Source: CAYVFC01 sp964450715 (GTDB lineage Bacteria; Myxococcota_A; Polyangia; Polyangiales; JAFGIB01). From it: DNA of 10,895 bases. The notes beneath the pieces were generated by a model. The model was not told the origin of the DNA. It did not search any database and saw nothing but the letters and a program-made list of their open reading frames with translations. The translations under genes and the position numbers were made by a program. The stretch covers positions 1 to 10,895 of the forward strand of contig CAYVFC010000204.1 in NCBI GenBank assembly GCA_964450715.1. The letters are read 5' to 3'. Below, piece by piece: positions 1-7,386 of this stretch. The stretch's first letter is position 1. Each line of letters opens with the position of its first letter.

Positions 1-182
1 TTGCGCTCCGCCGACGCGCCCGGTCTCGTATCGTTTATTTTGCGGTGCCTCCTAACCCCAAGATACAGGACGGAGAAGCGAGATCAAGGCGTGATCCGTT
101 TTATTTCCGTTTTCGAAAGGCGTTTGGAGTCGATCTTGCTTGATCTATTCGATGCCCTGTCAGAATGTTAGAGGAGATTCCG
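1..182. other. Leader region with no recognised gene
   Basis: No convincing coding frame, RNA gene or strong promoter was found. There are AT-richer patches near 30-40 and 101-116. The promoter for the L,D-transpeptidase presumably lies here, but I cannot place it. Confidence 0.4.
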
Positions 183-335
183 ATGTCGCGAGACATGGAG
201 TCCTGCGACGCAGTACCAGTGCGCAAATCCGTCGTCGGCGTCGGTGATACGGGATGGCGGGACAAAAGGTCTTATCCCGGCTTCGAAGCGACATGCGATC
301 AAGGTATCGATCCATACTGGCCGTTCTGGCGTTGA
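183..335 (+). CDS. Possible small upstream ORF with strong ribosome binding site
   Basis: A 50-codon frame begins at ATG 183 behind a GAGGAGA purine run at about 172-178, the best Shine-Dalgarno match in this leader. It ends at TGA 333-335. It lies in another frame from the L,D-transpeptidase and overlaps its first 27 codons. The peptide starts MSRDMESCDAV and has two Cys and several Trp near the end, but I recognise no family. It could be a leader peptide that couples ribosomes into the transpeptidase start, or chance. Being seen only as a short frame with a good SD, it is weakly supported. Confidence 0.25.
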   Translation: MSRDMESCDAVPVRKSVVGVGDTGWRDKRSYPGFEATCDQGIDPYWPFWR

Positions 336-1777
336 CCTCGCTGCTGGTCGTGGCTGTGGCGCATGCCATCGACGCGGTGGGCGATCTCGACCTCGATCCC
401 GGCGACTACCTTTCCGTGCTGGCCTCGCGGGAACGCGAGCAGGCGCGCTTGCCGGCGGTCGCGACGGAGCGGCAGCAGGACGATCGCGCGCCGCTGGTGC
501 TGCGAGCGCCCTCGCTGGATGGCTGGATCGCCGACCCTCCGGCCCCCGAGCCTTCCGCGCTGCAGGAGAGTGAGCGTTACGCCCGTTCCTATCATTTCAA
601 GGGGTATGTCTACGAGCGCCCTTCGGCCAGGGCACGCGTGCTGGGGGTCATACGCCCCGGCAGCCATATCCGCACGGACGATCGCGTATCCGGAAGCGGA
701 TGCAAGAACGGGGCCTGGTATGCGGTAGAACCGTCCGGTTTCGCATGCACGAGCAACGGATTCATCGTTACGCGGAACCCGACTCGAGAACCTATCGCAT
801 TCGTCGAACCCGATGTCACCGGGCCGTTGCCCTACCGGTACGCCGAGATAACCACCGAGGCGGCGCCGCGATTCGAGGAAATCCCCACCGAGCGTGAAGA
901 ACGCCTGGTTCAAAATGCCATCGAGAACGATCTCGCTCTCCCGGACGTGGTGGACGATCTGATGGACGGCATCTATTTCATCGCCATCGCCGAGGTGGAA
1001 GAAGCCGGAGATCGAACCTACTACCGCACGGTTCGCGGTCAGTACGTCCGCGCCGATGATGCGGAGATCTATCCGACCTATCCCATGAAGGGAGAGGCGT
1101 TGAAGGACGGGTGGCGATTGCCACTCGCCTTCGTCGTCGGCGAGGACCCACCGATCTGCAGGAGAGTCGAGGGCGAGTTGCGCAAGGTGGGGACCGCCAG
1201 GAAGCACGCGCGGTTCCCGGTAAAGGGCAAGCTCCGCCACGACGGAAAGCGCTACGTTCGAGGACCGGACGGGATCTTGGTTCCGGTAAATGGGGTGCGG
1301 GTAGCGAGACGTATCGACAAGCCGGAAGAGGTGCCGGACGGCAAAAAATGGGTCCATATCGATCTGACCCGGCAGACGCTCGTCGCCTACGAGTCGGATC
1401 GGCCCGTATACGCCACCCTGGTTTCCAGCGGAAAGGAAGGGTACGACACGCCGCACGGCCTGTTTGAGATCGATCACAAGTACCTGACGGTGACCATGAA
1501 CGGCGATGATCCCATCGACGGGTACTACGAGGTCGAGGAGGTGCCCTGGACCATGTACTACTGGAACAGCTACGCCGTGCACGGTGCATACTGGCACAAC
1601 GATTTCGGCAAGGTGCGAAGCCACGGCTGCACCAATGTTCCACCGGCTGATGCCCGCTGGCTTTACTACTGGTCCAGGCCCCGCGTTCCCGAGAACTGGC
1701 ATGCCATCCGGCGTCAGTCCGGAACCTGGGTCTATTTCACCCGGAACCAACAGAAGGCCGCGTCGCAGTCGGGGTAG
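254..1777 (+). CDS. Secreted L,D-transpeptidase, SH3-like plus YkuD domains
   Basis: The product is 507 aa. An N-terminal signal (basic MRSRYRS followed by the hydrophobic run ILAVLALTSLLVVAVAHA, residues ~14-38) predicts export to the periplasm. Residues ~116-170 look like a bacterial SH3-type domain (GYVYERPSARARVLG, then GAWYAV and GFACTSNGFI). The YkuD catalytic domain spans ~366-475: it opens WVHIDLTRQTLVAY, has TPHGLFEI, and carries the signature His443 ... Ser-His457-Gly-Cys459-Thr-Asn. Cys459 is the expected nucleophile. Enzymes of this family form 3-3 peptidoglycan crosslinks or attach proteins to peptidoglycan; which of these applies here is not visible. Start 254 has GGTGAT 7 bases upstream. 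ATG 293 (residue 14) would give a tighter signal peptide and is the alternative. It converges with the esterase gene, only 10 bases separating their ends. Confidence 0.9.
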   Translation: MAGQKVLSRLRSDMRSRYRSILAVLALTSLLVVAVAHAIDAVGDLDLDPGDYLSVLASREREQARLPAVATERQQDDRAPLVLRAPSLDGWIADPPAPEPSALQESERYARSYHFKGYVYERPSARARVLGVIRPGSHIRTDDRVSGSGCKNGAWYAVEPSGFACTSNGFIVTRNPTREPIAFVEPDVTGPLPYRYAEITTEAAPRFEEIPTEREERLVQNAIENDLALPDVVDDLMDGIYFIAIAEVEEAGDRTYYRTVRGQYVRADDAEIYPTYPMKGEALKDGWRLPLAFVVGEDPPICRRVEGELRKVGTARKHARFPVKGKLRHDGKRYVRGPDGILVPVNGVRVARRIDKPEEVPDGKKWVHIDLTRQTLVAYESDRPVYATLVSSGKEGYDTPHGLFEIDHKYLTVTMNGDDPIDGYYEVEEVPWTMYYWNSYAVHGAYWHNDFGKVRSHGCTNVPPADARWLYYWSRPRVPENWHAIRRQSGTWVYFTRNQQKAASQSG

Positions 1778-1787
1778 AGGGATTGCG

Positions 1788-3215
1788 TCAGAACGCAGTG
1801 GGCGTTCCGGTGGCTCGCCGCCGGTTCATCGTTGAGCGGGAGGCCAGGCGTAGCCGTTTGTTGTAGTAGGGTACGGCCCGGACCGGTGTACGGGCGAAGT
1901 GGGGGCCGAGCCTCGCGCTGATCACGGCCGAGCCCGCTCGCGTTGCTCTCAGGCTTCCCTCGCCATCGATTCGCACGGTGTCCGGATCGCTGCTGCTCAG
2001 CTCGAACGCCCGGTTCGGCCAGGTGAGGCGAAAAACGTCGCCGTAAAAAAGGGTGAGCGCCAGTGGCGTGATCGGGCGGTTCCGGGTTAGCACCTCGCGA
2101 AACAGCCCCAGAGACATGCCGGTTGGCTGCTGCAGGTCGGGTCTCCTCTCGGAGAGCAGAAAGGCGAGAGCATAGCGCATGCGGCGTCCGCCGGCCCAGC
2201 CGGCGTGCGGCGCTCCCACGTCTTCCAAATAGCCGAGATCCGCACCGAGCTTCATTCCCCTGGCCACAGCGATCTCCCTTGCCCGGCGAATATCGCGGAT
2301 GAAGTAGGGCATCTCCTCCCAGGGGCGCCCCTCCCTCGTACCGGCATCGATCCAGAGCCTGTCCGGGAACCGTCCGCCATACTTTTCGAGCTCTTCCAGC
2401 GCCACGCCGTCTTTCCACCAGAGGCTCGGCGACATGCAGCCGACCGCGCCGAAGACATCGGGCCAACTCATCATGATGTAGAAATTGGCGAGCCCTCCCA
2501 GGCTGTAGCCGACGACGGAGGTCGACTCGCGTTCCGGTCGCGTGCGGAACCTGGTGTCGATCAAGGGTTTCACTACCTCGACCAGCAGCTTCTCGTAGAG
2601 CTCCAGCGACGGCGTCGTATCCCGCCAGCGTCCCCCGGGTTTGAGCTCGCGCGAGCGGTCTTTTGTCCGATGAATCCCCACTACGATGTGCGGCTCTACG
2701 ATACCCTCGTTCACCAGCCGTTCCAGCGCCAGATCGATGGCCAGCTCCCTTCCGAAGATATACTGACCGTCGTGCGCGTACAGCACCGGGTAGCGGCAGC
2801 GCGGGTTCTCGTCGTAACCCGGAGGAAGGTAGACCGACACGGTCCTCGGCCTGAGCCCCGTTATGCTCACGTTGCGAAGGTGACGGATCGTTCCCTTTTT
2901 GCCTCCGGTCGGCGTGGCGGCTCGGGTCGGGGCTCGGGTCGGAGAATGCGAGCAGGCCTCTGCTTCTGCGGCCCGGTTATCGGAACGCATCGCCGGGGGC
3001 TTTGCCTCTGGTTCGCGACCGGAGCTCTCGACCCCTCGAGCAGCGGGACGCGCGACGGCGCTTTCCGAATCGGCGTCAACGCTCCCTGCCCGCTCTGCGC
3101 CCGGCGGCGCGAGGTCCTCCGCCAGCACGATCGAGGATACGAGCAGGGCGAGGGCAAATGCGCGTACGCCTAGCCGACTGATCTCGGCGCTTTTCTGTCC
3201 ATTCGCTACCTGCAT
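1788..3215 (-). CDS. Secreted esterase-D/enterochelin-esterase-like alpha/beta hydrolase with Ig-like tail
   Basis: The product is 475 aa. A hydrophobic N-terminal stretch (AFALALLVSSIVLA, ~19-32) predicts export, followed by a Pro/Ala/Arg-rich linker to ~110. The hydrolase domain (~110-360) has RTVSVYLPPGYDE, PVLYAHDGQ and VVGYSLGG, with nucleophile Ser238 in the elbow GYSLGG. Asp290 (in LWIDAGTREG) and His337 (GAPHAGWAGGRR) are likely triad partners. This is the PF00756 putative-esterase fold, whose members cleave esters including siderophore, acyl and feruloyl esters; the substrate here is unknown. The tail (~405-455, with SSSDPDTVRIDGEGSLRA and GSAVISARLG) resembles a bacterial Ig-like (Big_2 type) module, an addition to the usual single-domain esterase. 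The start has GGTGAAGG just upstream. It lies 53 bases behind marR on the same strand, so co-transcription is possible. Confidence 0.85.
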   Translation of the reverse strand: MQVANGQKSAEISRLGVRAFALALLVSSIVLAEDLAPPGAERAGSVDADSESAVARPAARGVESSGREPEAKPPAMRSDNRAAEAEACSHSPTRAPTRAATPTGGKKGTIRHLRNVSITGLRPRTVSVYLPPGYDENPRCRYPVLYAHDGQYIFGRELAIDLALERLVNEGIVEPHIVVGIHRTKDRSRELKPGGRWRDTTPSLELYEKLLVEVVKPLIDTRFRTRPERESTSVVGYSLGGLANFYIMMSWPDVFGAVGCMSPSLWWKDGVALEELEKYGGRFPDRLWIDAGTREGRPWEEMPYFIRDIRRAREIAVARGMKLGADLGYLEDVGAPHAGWAGGRRMRYALAFLLSERRPDLQQPTGMSLGLFREVLTRNRPITPLALTLFYGDVFRLTWPNRAFELSSSDPDTVRIDGEGSLRATRAGSAVISARLGPHFARTPVRAVPYYNKRLRLASRSTMNRRRATGTPTAF

Positions 3216-3268
3216 TCGCCTTCACCGATCGTCTCGCTGTATTCTACCCTCGTCCGGATCGGAAATCG

Positions 3269-3835
3269 CTAGTCCTCGCCGTTATCGGGAACCCCGCTGG
3301 CTCCTCCCGGGATGGGTAGCTCCGTGGTGCGCAGGGATGCTAGGTCGACGCTTTCCGTATCCGGGTCCGCAGCCGCGGCGATCGACAGTACCGGGGCAAC
3401 CTCGATCTCCTCGCCGTCCATCATGTTGACGATGCGGTTCAGCACCTCGGTTATGGTGGCGCGTTCCTCGACGGAGAGCTCTTTCAGGCGTATGGCGAAT
3501 CGCTCCTGTAGCGGAGAGGGTGCGGATAGAGCCAGGGCCTTGCCGGCTTCGCTCACGCATACCTTGACCAGGCGCCGGTCCTCTTCGTTGCGCTCCCTGG
3601 TGACCAGCTGCCTGGCCGCCAGCCGGTCGACTATGCCGGTGACTGTGGCCTGGCTGAGAGAGACCTGCCGGGCCAGCTCGCTGGGGGTGATGCTCTCGCG
3701 GCTGTTGATGGTGCGCAGGCACATGAGCTGCGGCCCGGTGAGCCCGAAGGCGCTGGCCAGCTGCTTGCTATGAAGATCGATGGATCGAGTGATCCGCCTC
3801 AGCGCCCTGAGGACGTCTTCTTCAAAGTCTTCCAA
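3269..3835 (-). CDS. MarR-family transcriptional regulator with long acidic C-terminal tail
   Basis: The product is 188 aa. A winged helix-turn-helix is clear: GLTGPQLMCLRTI, then SITPSELARQVSLSQATVTG (recognition helix), IVDRLAARQLVTRE, and the wing NEEDRRLVKVCVSEAG, residues ~30-100. A dimerisation helix follows (ERATITEVLNRIVNMM). MarR proteins are dimeric repressors, usually released by small ligands or oxidation, and often regulate themselves and neighbours. The tail beyond ~145 (PVLSIAAAADPDTES..., ending PDNGED) is longer and more acidic/Pro-rich than in a typical ~150-aa MarR. The start is taken as TTG 3835; no ATG or GTG lies in frame between it and the upstream stop near 3918, and its SD is weak. 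Palindromes cover the presumed promoter. The downstream neighbour on the same strand is the esterase gene, a possible target. Confidence 0.88.
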   Translation of the reverse strand: MEDFEEDVLRALRRITRSIDLHSKQLASAFGLTGPQLMCLRTINSRESITPSELARQVSLSQATVTGIVDRLAARQLVTRERNEEDRRLVKVCVSEAGKALALSAPSPLQERFAIRLKELSVEERATITEVLNRIVNMMDGEEIEVAPVLSIAAAADPDTESVDLASLRTTELPIPGGASGVPDNGED

Positions 3836-3880
3836 GGTTTCCCGTTTCGTCCGACCGCCAGCTTCGGCGCGGTAGCTGAG

Positions 3881-3896
3881 CCCCGGCGCGCCGGGG
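3881..3896. promoter_or_regulatory. Perfect 16-bp GC palindrome in marR leader
   Basis: CCCCGGCGCGCCGGGG is a perfect palindrome between the presumed marR promoter and the TTG start. It has no loop, so it reads better as a protein site or cruciform-prone dyad than as an RNA hairpin. No T-run follows on either strand, so it is not a canonical terminator. Confidence 0.35.
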
Positions 3897-3904
3897 TCGA
3901 CTCT

Positions 3905-3947
3905 CGAATATTCGTATCAGGAGGCCACATTTCCGACAAGTTTGTCG
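3905..3947 (-). promoter_or_regulatory. Putative marR promoter with palindromic operators
   Basis: Read on the minus strand, TTGTCG (3939-3934) and TACGAA (3916-3911) are 17 bases apart, a plausible -35/-10 pair. The -35 lies inside a 6+6 inverted repeat, CGACAA-GT-TTGTCG (3934-3947). The -10 overlaps the perfect 10-bp palindrome CGAATATTCG (3905-3914). Perfect dyads over both promoter elements are what autoregulation by a dimeric MarR protein would look like. Promoter and binding are inferred. Confidence 0.45.
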
Positions 3948-3994
3948 CCGCGACGCGAACCCTGGCCCGCCGCGGCCATTACGGGGTGCCGCTG

Positions 3995-4864
3995 TCACTG
4001 AATCACGTAATTATGGTTACGGTTGCCGCGCCGACGTTCCAGAGCCACCGTAATCCGGTTGGCGTTGCGCAGCTTGACGTAGGCTTTCAGGGCCGCGTCC
4101 ACGTTGGTCACGTCGAAACCGTTCACGGTCCGTACCAGATCGCCGTTTTTGAGGCCCAGCCTGTCGAGCAGGCTGTTGCGGCGTATGTTGTAGACCTTGA
4201 TCCCCTTCACCTCGCCTTTTCGTCTGTGAGGAACGAAGCGGGCGATGCGTCCCAGCGAGGACTTGTTTTTCAGCAGTTTGTCCACCAGCGACCGGTCGAT
4301 GCGGTACTTGTATTCGTTTATCTTGTGAATACCGGCGTTCATGTCCGCGGCCGAAAGCCCGGACCTGTTTGTCGATGCCCGGTTCGTTCGGACAGGGGTT
4401 CTTCTGGACCGCTTGGTGGTTCTGCGTGAAGCCTTGCGTTTGTTACCGGACTTCTCACGGTTGTCCTCGGTAAACATCCTGAGCGAGCAGTACTCGCCCG
4501 ACGGTTGCTTTAGGTATACGGCCCAGGGGTATACCGATACCACCTCGTGCTCCGCGACCTGCATCCCTTCCCGGTAGAAAAGCGTGGGGTCGGCCCCGGG
4601 CCCGTCGATGGCGGCGAAGGATTTTTCCGGCTTGCGGGTAGAGTAGACCGAGGCGATCACTGCAATATCCTTCTCGCAGACCGGTGGCGGGTTGTCCGCG
4701 TCGGGCGGCTCCAATTCGACCGGTTCCTCAGGTAGCTCCAGCGTTGCATCCGTGACCGCCGGGGGCGGCCAGAGCGGGCCGGTGGCCGAGTCGAAGATAT
4801 TGCGCTTCAGGATCTGCTCGGGGTCGGGCGGGATGCTTCCCGGTAGCCGCTTTTCCTTAGAGAG
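3995..4864 (-). pseudogene. gspC: gspC-like type II secretion gene, 5' end lost to intron insertion
   Basis: The last ~289 codons of a 482-codon open frame are GspC-like. An HR domain starts with ILKRNIFDSATGP and continues CEKDIAVIASVYS...SFAAI. The C-terminal PDZ-like domain has YRIDRSLVDKLLKN, FVPHRRKGEVKGIKVYNI, LLDRLGLKNGDLVRTVNGFDV and KAYVKLRNANRITVALERR. GspC is an inner-membrane protein that links the type II secretion platform to the GspD secretin; myxobacterial GspC has this HR plus PDZ order. The usual N-terminal membrane segment is missing. Upstream of ~4864 the frame merely continues through intron sequence on the opposite strand, so the first ~194 codons are not a real protein. 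The linker between HR and PDZ (NREKSGNKRKASRRTTKRSRR region) is unusually basic. No other gsp gene is present. It could be another HR/PDZ protein, but the fit to GspC is good. Confidence 0.75.
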
Positions 4865-5490
4865 GTGCCCCGCCTTTCCCCCCGGACGCCTAATCTCTCG
4901 GTCCGGGCAGAAAGGAAATCGTTCGATCCGGGGCCGTCGCAGGGAGGGACCGAGACCAGCTCCGGGGTGGAAGCGTAAGGGCGGAAGGGTGACCGACCGT
5001 CTGGAGGAAGCGTGGAACGAAAACGCAAGCTGATGGACAAGAATCGGATACGAGGCGTCGGGGACCGGGGCGAGTGTGCGAATGAACACGAAGCTCCAGT
5101 GGCCAAGGGGACCCGGTGTAGATCCGGCAGCTGTGCGGGGAAGGTCAGCGTTCATACCCGGGGAGATCTCGCCTTGTGCCTGAAAGGGCGACGGGGCCGA
5201 AAGGTCGCGGAGCGAGAAGTCAGCAGAGGTCATAGTAGGACGGGTGGCGACACCCGGCCGAAGGATCGAACCGAAGGAAGGGCGAGACGCCTCCAAGCCT
5301 CGGAAACGCCATGGCCCAGATGACCAGGCAACTGGAGCCACCTCTGGAGGGTAGGGGTGAAGCCCCGAGAGCAGAGAGGAGCGGGCAAGCGTCGACGGCG
5401 GCGAAGGGAAACGAGCGCCCAGGAGCGAGCGATCTGATGACAAAGGTGGTCAGCCGCCGGAACCTTCAGGTCGCGTTGAAACGAGTGCAG
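4865..5490 (+). mobile_element. Group II intron, 5' part only (domain I region and start of maturase)
   Basis: The + strand holds a long structured non-coding stretch ending in a maturase-like reading frame. The most characteristic segment is around 5214-5239 (GAAGTCAGCAGAGGTCATAG), which I recognise from the region upstream of intron-encoded reverse transcriptases. The proposed 5' end is GTGCC at 4865, where gspC coding stops making sense; it departs from the usual GTGYG by one base, so it is an inference. Just after it, CCTTTC...GAAAGG and CCGGAC...GTCCGG can form a nested hairpin (~4873-4915). The rest of the intron (most of the RT/maturase, domains V and VI and the 3' end) is absent: the sequence passes directly into the end of ubiB. 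The intron is therefore dead as it stands, or cut by misassembly. Confidence 0.75.
5311..5490 (+). pseudogene. ltrA: Group II intron reverse transcriptase/maturase, N-terminal fragment
   Basis: The ATG frame reads MAQMTRQLEPPLEGRGEAPR..., then GQASTAAKGNERPGASDLM, then VVSRRNLQVALKRVQ. This matches the conserved lead-in of bacterial intron-encoded proteins (EGRGEAPR...SGQAS..., LME/T-V-V-RRNLQ-ALKRV), which is normally followed by N-K-G-S-x-G-x-D-G-M and the RT palm. Here the similarity ends at codon 60. The frame runs on to 5604, but codons after 5490 are only the antisense of the ubiB end. No RT catalytic YADD, maturase X domain or endonuclease domain is present. Confidence 0.75.
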
Positions 5491-5491
5491 A

Positions 5492-7219
5492 TCAGCCTAC
5501 CGCCCCATCCGCGTAGGCCGGCGCTGGCGGCGCGGCGAAGAAGGCGGCGTCGATCACCGGCAGCACGTGCTCGGCAAAGGCGATGTCGGGGCGGTAGCGG
5601 GTGAACAGCCCCATCAGCGTGCCGAACACGCGGGCGATCATCACGAACTCGGTCGGGATGGCGACCACGGGATCGCGGTCCAGGGCGGTCAACAGCTCGG
5701 TGGCCTGCTCCAGCATGGACTCGCGGTCGGGCCAGCAGAAGGCGCCGCTGGCCATGGCCTTGCGGAATTCGGTCAGGATTGCATCGGCAAAGGCGTGCAG
5801 GGTGTCGGGCTTGCCGCTGCGGGTGCGGAAGCCGAGCCGGTCGAACAGCTCGCCCATCCGCCCGCGATCGCCCGTGAGGAAGGAGCGCACCAGATCCAGG
5901 TAGCTCTCGCGCACCCCGGGCAACAGGCTCTTGCTGCAGCCGAAATCGAGGATGGCAACCCGGTCCTGGTCGGTCACCAGCAGGTTGCCCGGGTGCGGAT
6001 CGGCCTGGAACTCGCCGTGGATCAGGATCTGCTTCAGGTAGCCCGACATCAGCTGCCCGAGCACACCCGAGAGCTGGCTTCGCGCACGCAGGTCACCGGT
6101 CTCGGAGCGGGCCTCGAGCTCGTCGAGCACGGAGGTGATCTTGCGGCCGTCGATGAAGCTGGTGGTCAGCACCTTGCCGGTGGACAGATGCGGGTACACG
6201 ACCGGGACCACCACGGCGGTGTCGCCGGCGAATCGTCGGGAGATATTCGAGGTAACCGTCGCCTCTTCCACGTAGTCGAGCTCGGCCAGCACCGCTCCGC
6301 GCACCTCGCTCACGATGGTGTCGTAGTCGAGCTCGGGCAGCGAGGAGCGGATGGCGGAAAGGAAGATCTGAAGCGACTGCAGATCCAGGCGTACCAGCTC
6401 GGCGATACCCGGGCGCTGGACCTTCACCGCCACCGGCTCGCCGTCGTGGGTGACCGCGCGGTGGACCTGGCCGATGCTGGCCGCGGCCAGCGGTTCGGGA
6501 TCGAACTCGGCGAAGAGTCGATCGAGCGGCTTGCCGAGCTCGCTCTGTACCACGCGCTCGACGGTCTCGAAGGGCAGGGGGGGAGCCGCGTCCTGTAGCC
6601 CGGATAGCTCCTGTATCCACGGTCTGGGCAGGATGTCCGGGCGGGCGGAGAGTATCTGCCCGATCTTGAGGAAGGCGCCGCCGTGCCGGGTGCTGCCCCG
6701 GTAGAAGCGCCGGGCATTGGTCCGGTGCAGGTCGTCGAGAAAGGCCCGGGCGCGATCGCGGGGAAGGAAGGCCGCGCGCAGCGAATAGAAACGATAACTG
6801 GCGGCGACCTGGGCCAGCATGTAGCCGGTCTGGGTCAGGCGCACCAGGCCGCGCCCCGCCCGGGCGGTCGTGTCACCGATCTCGTCGATATCGGTGCGGG
6901 TCTGTTGCCAGGCCCCGGTCACCTCCTCGGCCACGCCGCGCAGCGACCAGGCGGTGCGCTCGATGCCCACGATGGCGGTATCGAGCAGCTTGAGCCAGGC
7001 CCTGAGCTCGCGTGTGAACTCGCGGCCCATCCCCCTGGGTATCGCCTTGCCGGGGTAGGAGCGCCGCCGTCGGCGCCCGCGGTGTCTGCGCCTCTCGCCC
7101 GGTTCGGTCCGGGGCCGGGTCTGTTCGTCCTGGCGCTGGCCCGGGTCCACCCGGATGCCCCGCTGCCTCGGCTCGTTGCTCTTCGCGTTCGACGGGTTGG
7201 TGCTGACCTGTGTTTGCAT
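5492..7219 (-). CDS. UbiB/AarF/ABC1-family atypical protein kinase
   Basis: The product is 575 aa and full length. Family motifs are in order: KxGQ (FLKIGQILSARPDILP, KIGQ at 185-188); the Ala-rich nucleotide loop AAASIGQVHRA (245-254); VAVKVQRPG with Lys266; ELDYVEEA (313-320); the catalytic loop QADPHPGNLL with Asp407 and Asn412; and DFG 425-427. The family comprises atypical kinases/ATPases; UbiB supports ubiquinone biosynthesis at the inner membrane, but paralogues have other lipid-related or unknown roles, so I give no gene symbol. The first ~60 residues are a disordered, Arg-rich extension (RRRHRGRRRRR). A helical segment with weak motif content follows (70-145). The start has AGGATGA upstream. 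The gene is led by two TGTAWTACA sites and a 19-bp inverted repeat. Its stop sits at the junction with the intron fragment. Confidence 0.9.
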   Translation of the reverse strand: MQTQVSTNPSNAKSNEPRQRGIRVDPGQRQDEQTRPRTEPGERRRHRGRRRRRSYPGKAIPRGMGREFTRELRAWLKLLDTAIVGIERTAWSLRGVAEEVTGAWQQTRTDIDEIGDTTARAGRGLVRLTQTGYMLAQVAASYRFYSLRAAFLPRDRARAFLDDLHRTNARRFYRGSTRHGGAFLKIGQILSARPDILPRPWIQELSGLQDAAPPLPFETVERVVQSELGKPLDRLFAEFDPEPLAAASIGQVHRAVTHDGEPVAVKVQRPGIAELVRLDLQSLQIFLSAIRSSLPELDYDTIVSEVRGAVLAELDYVEEATVTSNISRRFAGDTAVVVPVVYPHLSTGKVLTTSFIDGRKITSVLDELEARSETGDLRARSQLSGVLGQLMSGYLKQILIHGEFQADPHPGNLLVTDQDRVAILDFGCSKSLLPGVRESYLDLVRSFLTGDRGRMGELFDRLGFRTRSGKPDTLHAFADAILTEFRKAMASGAFCWPDRESMLEQATELLTALDRDPVVAIPTEFVMIARVFGTLMGLFTRYRPDIAFAEHVLPVIDAAFFAAPPAPAYADGAVG

Positions 7220-7241
7220 GGCGTCATCCTGTCCGGTTATG

Positions 7242-7260
7242 TGTCATACCCTGTATGACA
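7242..7260. promoter_or_regulatory. 19-bp inverted repeat in the ubiB leader
   Basis: TGTCATAC-CCT-GTATGACA has perfect 8-bp arms. It lies between the putative -10 (7281-7286) and the ATG at 7219. It is a one-base variant (C for A) of the TGTAATAC half-motif found four more times nearby, so it may be a further, better-formed site for the same protein, or an mRNA hairpin in the leader. Confidence 0.5.
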
Positions 7261-7272
7261 AGTTGATTACCG

Positions 7273-7317
7273 TGTAATACAATATAATCGGATGACGAGC
7301 AAGCAATTTGTAATACA
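7273..7317 (-). promoter_or_regulatory. Putative ubiB promoter bracketed by two TGTAATACA sites
   Basis: TGTAATACA occurs at 7273-7281 and 7309-7317, with centres 36 bp apart. On the minus strand the downstream copy abuts TATATT (7286-7281), a likely -10. A weak -35 such as TTGCTT lies near 7300-7305. The order TGTATTACA-N5-CTTGC...TATATTGTAWTACA also occurs at the RHH gene, which points to shared control. Confidence 0.5.
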
Positions 7318-7386
7318 AAATATTCTATTTGCGGCGAATATTCATAAGAGCTCGTAATGACGAGGCTTTTCTGTTTATCGCACGTC

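Noticed and set aside
299..1750. 483-codon open frame antisense to the L,D-transpeptidase gene
   Set aside because: The opposite frame has clear YkuD signatures and a signal peptide; this one has no recognisable domain and is a GC-driven shadow.
4866..5443. N-terminal ~194 codons of the 482-codon gspC-containing frame
   Set aside because: They are antisense of group II intron sequence, rich in Pro/Ser/Arg without a membrane segment, so they are not a natural GspC N-terminus.
5567..6598. 343-codon + strand frame rich in Gly/His/Gln/Leu
   Set aside because: It is the antisense of ubiB, whose kinase motifs are complete.
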